Source: Gnetum montanum
Lineage: Eukaryota > Streptophyta > Gnetopsida > Gnetales > Gnetaceae
Length of the DNA stretch: 64,000 nt
NCBI GenBank assembly: GCA_015680685.1
Contig: MNCI01002152.1
Location: 63,344-127,343 of the forward strand
Reading direction: 5' to 3'
Position 1 is the first letter of the stretch. Each line of letters begins with the position of its first letter. The notes beneath the pieces were generated by a model. It worked only from the letters and a program-made list of their open reading frames with translations. It was not told where the DNA came from and made no database searches. Positions 58,330-64,000 of the stretch are shown piece by piece. Made by a program: the position numbers and the translations under genes.

Positions 58330-59495
58330 ACAACTAGGCAAAAACTTGAAAAGATGTGTTGCTGTAATTGGTTGTACATATTCCACAAAAACTTACTGCA
58401 TGATTTGTCTCATGGACACTAATGAAGCTGATGTTGTTCATAATTCTACTTGCTTTAAAAATTGCACGAGGTGACTCCATCTCCTTGTTTAAAGTGCTTA
58501 GCTAACCATTTCATTTGTGGTTTTCTTTTCTTCTTAGAGTTGTGTTTGTAGGATGACACTCCTGAGGCGTTTGTACATAGATGCACTTCATCATGATGAC
58601 AAGGTATCACATTCTTTCTGATGCACATAACTGGGTTAATCAATCCATTCATAAGTACATTCTTGACTCCTGATACATTCCCCATTTCGCCATCATGTCC
58701 CAATTATCCTATTCAATTACACCCCTGGATACATTCCACTCAACTCAAAACTCTTGATACACTATTGCATACTGTGAATCTCAAGAAGTTTCAATGCAAA
58801 ACATAGAACACAGTACATAATGCAAAAATGCATACGCTCAAACATGAGCATGACACAAAAGGCAAGCTCTTTCAAAAAGACCAAAAAAAAGAAAAAGAAA
58901 GAAAAAACAAGGCAAAAACAAAAGAAAAGAAGAAACAAACAAAAAGGAAAAGAACAAAATGGTCAAAGAGTGAAATGCATGGAAAAGTTCTTCATGACCT
59001 TGTTGACATCATAAATAAAAGACTATTGGCTATTCTCATACAAGCCCCAAGCGAGAAGGCAATTGTCTTGGAAAATAGTTACACTCGTATTTCAAAGAGA
59101 TTATGTTGCACATCATCGCATGGCTTTGGCTATTTACAATGGGCCTCATAAACACTCTATAAGAGTCCCATTTCTCCAAAGAACGCACCTCCTACGTCTT
59201 GGCTCCGAGTCTACTGAAAATCGGCTATTGGCAAAGACCAAAGATATAACTTGTTCACATGAGAATATTCCTACCTCTCAATCCCAATAGCAATTATAGC
59301 CCTTGATCAACTTCTGATTTCCCCTAGTTACAACCAATCCCTACATCTCAAACTACATTTCCCCAATCCCATGTACTTTTGGACATGGTGTAATGACATC
59401 TAGCCAAGGGCTGACGGAAAATGCTTGGTACCTGGTTGTTCATGGTGTTTTGCAATTCTTTGTTGACGCCTCTTGGGTAGATTCCTACTAATTTC
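58330..59495 (+). other. 3' untranslated stretch of element A
   Basis: Homologous to B 54650-55646. It includes the possible mini-exon (58552-58605), a purine-rich run near 58870-58960 and the conserved block cttctttgttgacgcctctt next to the purine tract. No gene is recognised; Lys-rich frames come from the purine run. Confidence 0.5.
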
Positions 59496-59511
59496 AACAA
59501 AGAGGGGCCAA
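59496..59511 (+). other. Polypurine tract of element A
   Basis: caacaaagaggggccaa-type run directly before the right LTR start at 59512. It matches the tract of B. Confidence 0.75.
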
Positions 59512-61211
59512 TGAAACACCACTAATTTTGGCTTAATACTTTGAAACAAGAATGACTCAATCCATTTCGAGCTTTCAGGAGGCAAAATTTGGCTAAGGAA
59601 TGGAGCTCAAGGCAGGTTTCTCACACTATCAAAACTAACTTGCCCCCAGCGTAATCAACTCTAAACAGCATCAAAATCAAGTCAAAAGGTGAAGGGCACA
59701 CTGTGGTCATGCTGCAGGTTGAGTCCAGCGTGACCAACTCTTAAAGCCTCCAAATCAAGTCAAAACAATCAGATTTTCAGAGGAGAAAATCATCCTTGGG
59801 CTCACGATCAACAACCTCTAAACATCAGCCTCCAGAATCTCCAAATCTTAAGTCAAAAATTGCAAGTTTTCACAAGTGTTTGCAGGTCACACTGTAAGTG
59901 ACGCTGCAAGTCACACTGTGGTCACACTGCAGCATGAGTGCAGTTTGACCTGTCAAAAAGGATCAAGAACAAGACACATCAACCTCAGTTTTCAACCTCA
60001 AGATCACACACAGGCAGCAGTTACACTTCAAGATTTAGGCTTCAAAATTCAAAAATTGGTGTCAAAACATGTCTTTTGCCCCACTCATGCTGAAGGTCAC
60101 GCTGGGCGTGAGTGTAGTGTACACACGCTAGACGCAGGGACGCTGGACGCTGGCACACACATGCTGAAGAAAAACATTAGGCATGAATGCAGTGTGAGTA
60201 TGCTGAAGCTCAAATCAACACACACTAAAGCCCACATCCATTCATGCTGGAAGCTCTGGCAGAATAGAACCACCTCAAAAGCCACAAAAACATCTAAATT
60301 GGCATGTTGTAATGGTCAAAGTGATCAAATCAAAGATCCAGAAATTTCTTTTATTGTAAATTAATCGTTTCATTGTAAATCTTGATTGGTGGGCTTATTA
60401 GGCCCTCACTATCTAAATTGGATGTACTCCCATGGGCTTGAGTGACCCATGAGTTGCAAAATGCAATGTACCTAGTCAAGAATGTAGGTTGCCCTTGCAC
60501 AACCAACTCGCATATAGTTGTCCATTGGACACATGTCATGAGATCCACTTTCCTCTCATCTCCCAACCATTGATTCCATTCTTGAATTCTGNGGCCCAGT
60601 CCTATAAATACCTTATTAATTCACATAAACCAGGGTTGGCAATGGAGACATTAGCAATTCTGAGAACATACAGCAAACCAGCGAATCCTTGGGTGCTCAA
60701 CACACTTGACTCATAGCATCCAAGCACTTCTCACATATATCACATCACATCATTGCATCACATCACCCTAAGGCTAGGCATTTGACCTGCCATCCACATG
60801 TGTAGCTACACTTTGACTGGTGCACATATTTTCTAAGTAATACAATTTAGTTCATTTTTCCAACCAACCATTATTTTTGTTTACTCTGTTTTATATTTAG
60901 TTTACATTCTACTTATATTCTGTTTACGATCCTATTTATGTTTCATTTGCAATACACTGCATATATTTCTGTTTACATTTTATGCACATTGTTCACGTTT
61001 TAAGACATCAGTTATGATAACCTCAACGCAAGCCATAGTTTCCGCTTGAGGAAGTCCTTGGTTGATTTGCGTGTAGACCATCCAAGGCACTCTACCTTCA
61101 TTTGCTTTTCCATCTTTTCCTCAAGCGAAGGCAGGGTCAGTTGTGCCTGCCCAATAATCTTTCAGTGTCTATTTCCCTTCCAGCTTTACACTAACCATTT
61201 AGGTCAGTACA
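59512..61211 (+). repeat. 3' LTR of element A
   Basis: Starts TGAAACACCACTAATTTTGG and ends ggtcagtaca, followed by the target-site copy gtata. TATA box ctataaatacc at 60602-60612. Single N at 60592, where about 15 bases present in the left LTR are absent. The U3 motifs of the left LTR recur at about 59700-60220. Confidence 0.9.
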
Positions 61212-61216
61212 GTATA
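61212..61216. other. Target-site duplication of element A (right copy)
   Basis: gtata, identical to 24573-24577. Joining the flanks restores the element C leader, which aligns with the leader of D. Confidence 0.85.
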
Positions 61217-63660
61217 TGCTCATCTTGATGAGTATGTACCAAAATTCACCTTCATCTTACATCAAGATGAAATGCTATAATGGTGTGACATGGAAGGCAA
61301 CATTGTGTTGCCACCAGATCAGTCTGTTCTAGTTATGCTCTAGCTAATGCTTACACAACATGGACTTCAACGTCTTCACAAGGAGTATGAGATGTGAGAT
61401 CTTGATTCAAGGGATTACCATTCCACTGAAGCACAAAGGTTAAGGGATTTTCAACTAGAGTAACAACATGAGCTTTCAAAGGGCAATGGGTCAAACACTT
61501 TTTCACCTCCACTTGGTCCATTGGATGGAGGTGAATACTTCTCTAAGGACTTTTCCTTTGGTGACACTCCTTTCTTTAACTTTGGTTAAGGGGCCCTCAA
61601 CTAGAATGTGCAATCCACAATTCATAATCCTAGTTCTGGTTGGAACAAATCCAATGACAAAAATGGATCTAGAGGAGCAAGTCATGACAAGGGGGCAAGT
61701 GGAAGTCACAATTGCAATCATTGTCACAATCATCAAAGAGAAGGTAGTAGGCACTAGCACGATGCAAGCCCTCCTTCCTCTTCCTCTTCATCATCATCTC
61801 CTTCTTCTTTTAGCTTAGATCATGGCTACAGAGGGCATGACCATGATAGAGGTGACCAACAAGATTGAAACAACAAAAGGAACTATCAAGATAGTCATGA
61901 TTGAAGGCATGGGTGATCTAGAGAGGCCCACCATCATGAAATAATGGTTAGTAGAGAACATCATAGGCACCATCACTATGGCCTTAATGAACCTCTACTT
62001 ACCACTCAGAGCATGTTAAACATTGCAGAGGCCATGAGGATTCCAAAAAGGCATGTAAAGTATAGCAAAATAAAGAGGCTAGACCTAAACAACATCCCTT
62101 GGTTTAAGGGAGGCTACGACGTTGATTCACAAAATCATCTCCAAGCCTTCTAGGATGCATGTGCCTTGCAGAATATTGAGAACGATTAGCAAAAGTTGAA
62201 ATTATTTCAAAGGATACTCATTAAGGAAGCAAAAAAATGGTACCAATCCTTAGAACCAGAATTAATCAAGTGGTGAAGTATGATGTTAGAATTGTTTAAT
62301 GATAAATATCAAAGGTACTCCCGAGTTTCCAACCTAAGGACACAGATCCAAGGGTGAAAACAAGGAAACCATGAGCCCCTAGATGCTGCTATTGGCTGAT
62401 ACTACTCTCTATTACATAAGTGTCCCAGCCATGGATATTCTCAGCTTGATCAACTCCACCATATTATAAACGGGCTACGATCCAAAATAAGGAAAACCCT
62501 TGGCTTCTATGCTCAGGGGAGACTGACAGAGTTAAGTGCCCCTCAGATCCAAAAGTTAATTGAGTATGTATCCAGGGAGGAGGCGAATTGAGAAAGCAAG
62601 AAAGTGTAAAGGAATATAATAGGGATCCTTCCATTCACAAAAGGAGGGTTAAATTTTACAATAGTGAGGATGAGTCAACAAGAGATGAGGTCGCTAATAA
62701 GAAAACCTTACCACTCTAGAAATTTTAGTCCAAAATTACAACTAAGGTTGACCAATTACGAGACTCTATGAACAATAAGTTTCAAGATATTTTAAAAATT
62801 GCTGAAGAGTCTAAGGAGCAAAGTTTTGAGCATGAGCACCAACAACGTAAGGAAGCTAAACATGCTATATCCAAGGGTAAGGATAAAATAGCTGCAATAG
62901 AGATGATTGTAGACAAAAAATCAGATGATGATGGCAAGTGTGACATCTAGTATGAACATCCTGAGGGATGTTATCCAATTGTGTCACACTTGTTGGAATC
63001 TAGAATGTATGCCTTACATCCATGACTTGCACAAAGGCAAACACCCAAAAGATTGCCTTATCCAGAAGGCAACTGTTGATAGTTCCACCAACCATAGCAG
63101 TATTATCCAAGTGGATATCCACTGTAACCTTATGAATTGTACTAGCAGTGGCAGAAATCACAATCATGGATGTTAACACATCCAAGACAACAATACCCCT
63201 ACCGGAAACCAAATCCCTATGGTTATTATGTTCAGCAACCTTCATCTCCATAAAAATCTTCTGGCCATGTTGCTACTTACCAACCTCACCACTACCCTCC
63301 TAAAGTTTACCAACCACCATATGCAAGGAGGGACACCACCTACTATCCTAATGCTCCTCTTGTTCCTACACCTACTCCTCTCCCTCCTACATAGCTACCA
63401 CCTACTCCATCCATGCAAGGTGAATTATCTACCCAACCATAGTAAAGAAATGCTACAAGGATGATAAATCTGCAATCGATTAGCCAACCAAATGGGTCAG
63501 AACCACAATCAAAGAAAAGACCTTTCTTCCAACCTTGTAATCCACTAAAGCCCTCAGACACATTAGTGGTTGGTGGCCCTACTCCTCCACCTTCCTCTAC
63601 ATCACCTTTATACAAGTCCCCTTCAAATCAAAATCCCTCTCAAATCCATATCATAATGTT
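61217..63660 (+). pseudogene. Gag region of element C (broken)
   Basis: The plus strand, in pieces. An N-terminal region rich in Ser, His, Arg and Gly (about 61480-61960, GASGSHNCNHCHNHQREG). Then a capsid core at 62050-62580: IPKRHVKYSKIKRLDLNN, AKKWYQSLEPELIKW, LRTQIQG, HHIINGLRSKIRKTLGF, LSAPQIQKLIEYVSREEAN. Then FQDILKIAEESKEQS (62768 onward) and a knuckle-like CHTC...GKHPKDC near 62984-63054. This order is the plant Athila/Tat gag plan. Stops and frameshifts are frequent. Confidence 0.7.
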
Positions 63661-63689
63661 GACCCATGTTGTATCTGATTAGATTTGAG

Positions 63690-64000
63690 CCGACAACCTA
63701 CCTAGGAACTTAGCCAATCTCAAGAGTCCCTTGGTATATTTGCAAATTGTTGGGAATGAGCCTTGTAAAGCTCTTCTTAACTCTATTTTTGGTGTTAATC
63801 TAATCTCGCATGAGATGTACACTACATGGAACCTTTCTCCCTTGAAGAAGAGCAACATCAATATGGAGTTGGTAAACCAATCCATCACTATTCCATTGGG
63901 ACTGGTAGAAGACATCATGACCACCATTTGTGGGTGGTCATATCCTGCCAACTTCTTAATAATCAAGGTGGAGAATTGCAAGGGGGCCTTCCCAATTATT
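63690..64000 (+). pseudogene. Protease start of element C, cut by window edge
   Basis: Reads LKSPLVYLQIVGNEPCKALL, then NSIFGVNLISHEMYTTW, then ITIPLGLVEDIMTTICGWSY and FPII at the edge. E has DLGTGVN where this reads NSIFGVN, so the catalytic Asp is lost. The rest lies outside the window. Confidence 0.7.

Larger units (their letters stand above)
24578..61211 (+). mobile_element. Element A: Tat-clade Ty3/gypsy retrotransposon with an antisense split gene
   Basis: The LTRs are 24578-26347 and 59512-61211. The flanks gtata (24573-24577 and 61212-61216) are a perfect 5-base target-site duplication. Plus-strand order is primer-binding site, gag-protease (26685-30470) and RT-RNaseH-second RNaseH-integrase (37347-57897, split by B). 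A minus-strand eight-exon gene (36701-31211) lies between the two sense blocks. The second RNase H after the first marks the Tat clade. Without B the element would be about 19.6 kb. All coding parts contain stops, many fitting C-to-T change at CG or CAG. Confidence 0.9.
23496..64000 (+). mobile_element. Element C: Athila-like retrotransposon holding nested elements A and B
   Basis: The 5' LTR is at 23496-24343 and the primer-binding site at 24345-24362. The leader runs to 24577, is interrupted by A (24578-61211), and resumes at 61217. Gag follows to about 63660 and the protease runs off the window at 64000. If A and one gtata copy are ignored, the leader reads smoothly across the junction and aligns with the reverse complement of D near 19330-19400 (gatgagt then tgtacc). 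So C existed first and A landed in it. RT, integrase and the 3' LTR must lie beyond the window. Confidence 0.8.

Noticed and set aside
58820-59151. Lys-rich frames as nuclear or RNA-binding proteins
   Set aside because: They come from a purine-rich run in the 3' untranslated part of A, and B does not share them.

Overview
The window looks like repeat-dense nuclear DNA from a large seed-plant genome. I see no intact host gene. It is made almost entirely of LTR retrotransposons, with one broken plant cell-wall gene (XTH) and two SINE-like scraps. The Athila- and Tat-clade Ty3/gypsy elements, including one with two RNase H domains, are plant-specific. The short GT-AG introns and the XTH fit a plant. 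A conifer or other gymnosperm is plausible from repeat density, but this is inference.

Layout, left to right. (1) 1-6625: E, an Athila-like element on the minus strand, cut by the window edge and missing the end of RT, RNase H and integrase. (2) 6626-8387: AT-rich DNA without recognisable genes. (3) 8388-20485: D, an Athila-like element on the minus strand with both LTRs, degenerate gag-pro-RT-RH-INT and a post-integrase ORF. (4) 20486-23495: a spacer holding a xyloglucan endotransglucosylase/hydrolase (XTH) pseudogene, a duplicated 3'UTR-like block and two SINE-like sequences. (5) 23496-64000: a three-level nest. Element C (Athila-like, plus strand, running past the window) was hit in its leader by A (24578-61211, TSD gtata). 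A was hit in its second RNase H by B (39454-56522, TSD actac).

A and B are related Tat-clade elements with an unusual plan. Gag-protease and RT-RNaseH-RNaseH-integrase lie on the plus strand. Between them, on the minus strand, sits an eight-exon gene of roughly 1,000 codons. Exon order, exon sizes, GT-AG sites and almost all intron phases agree between A and B, so the gene belongs to the family and is not a chance insertion. Its exons 2-3 resemble the FCP1/NLI-interacting-factor HAD phosphatase fold with the catalytic aspartates replaced. Exon 4 resembles domains carried by plant transposons, and exon 7 is coiled coil. Each element also carries its own short motif (GCGTATACGC in B, GTCACGCT in A, sharing the core ACGCT) in four places: LTR U3, 5' leader, antisense-gene upstream region and antisense intron 1. 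A second repeat type, ending in TTAAACT or TATAAACT, sits at each boundary of the sense coding blocks.

B is the youngest copy. Its antisense gene has one stop codon that I could find, while its pol frame has four. A, C, D and E are older and full of stops. Several single-N positions are assembly joins with duplicated or misordered flanks, and one 339-base N run lies in B gag.
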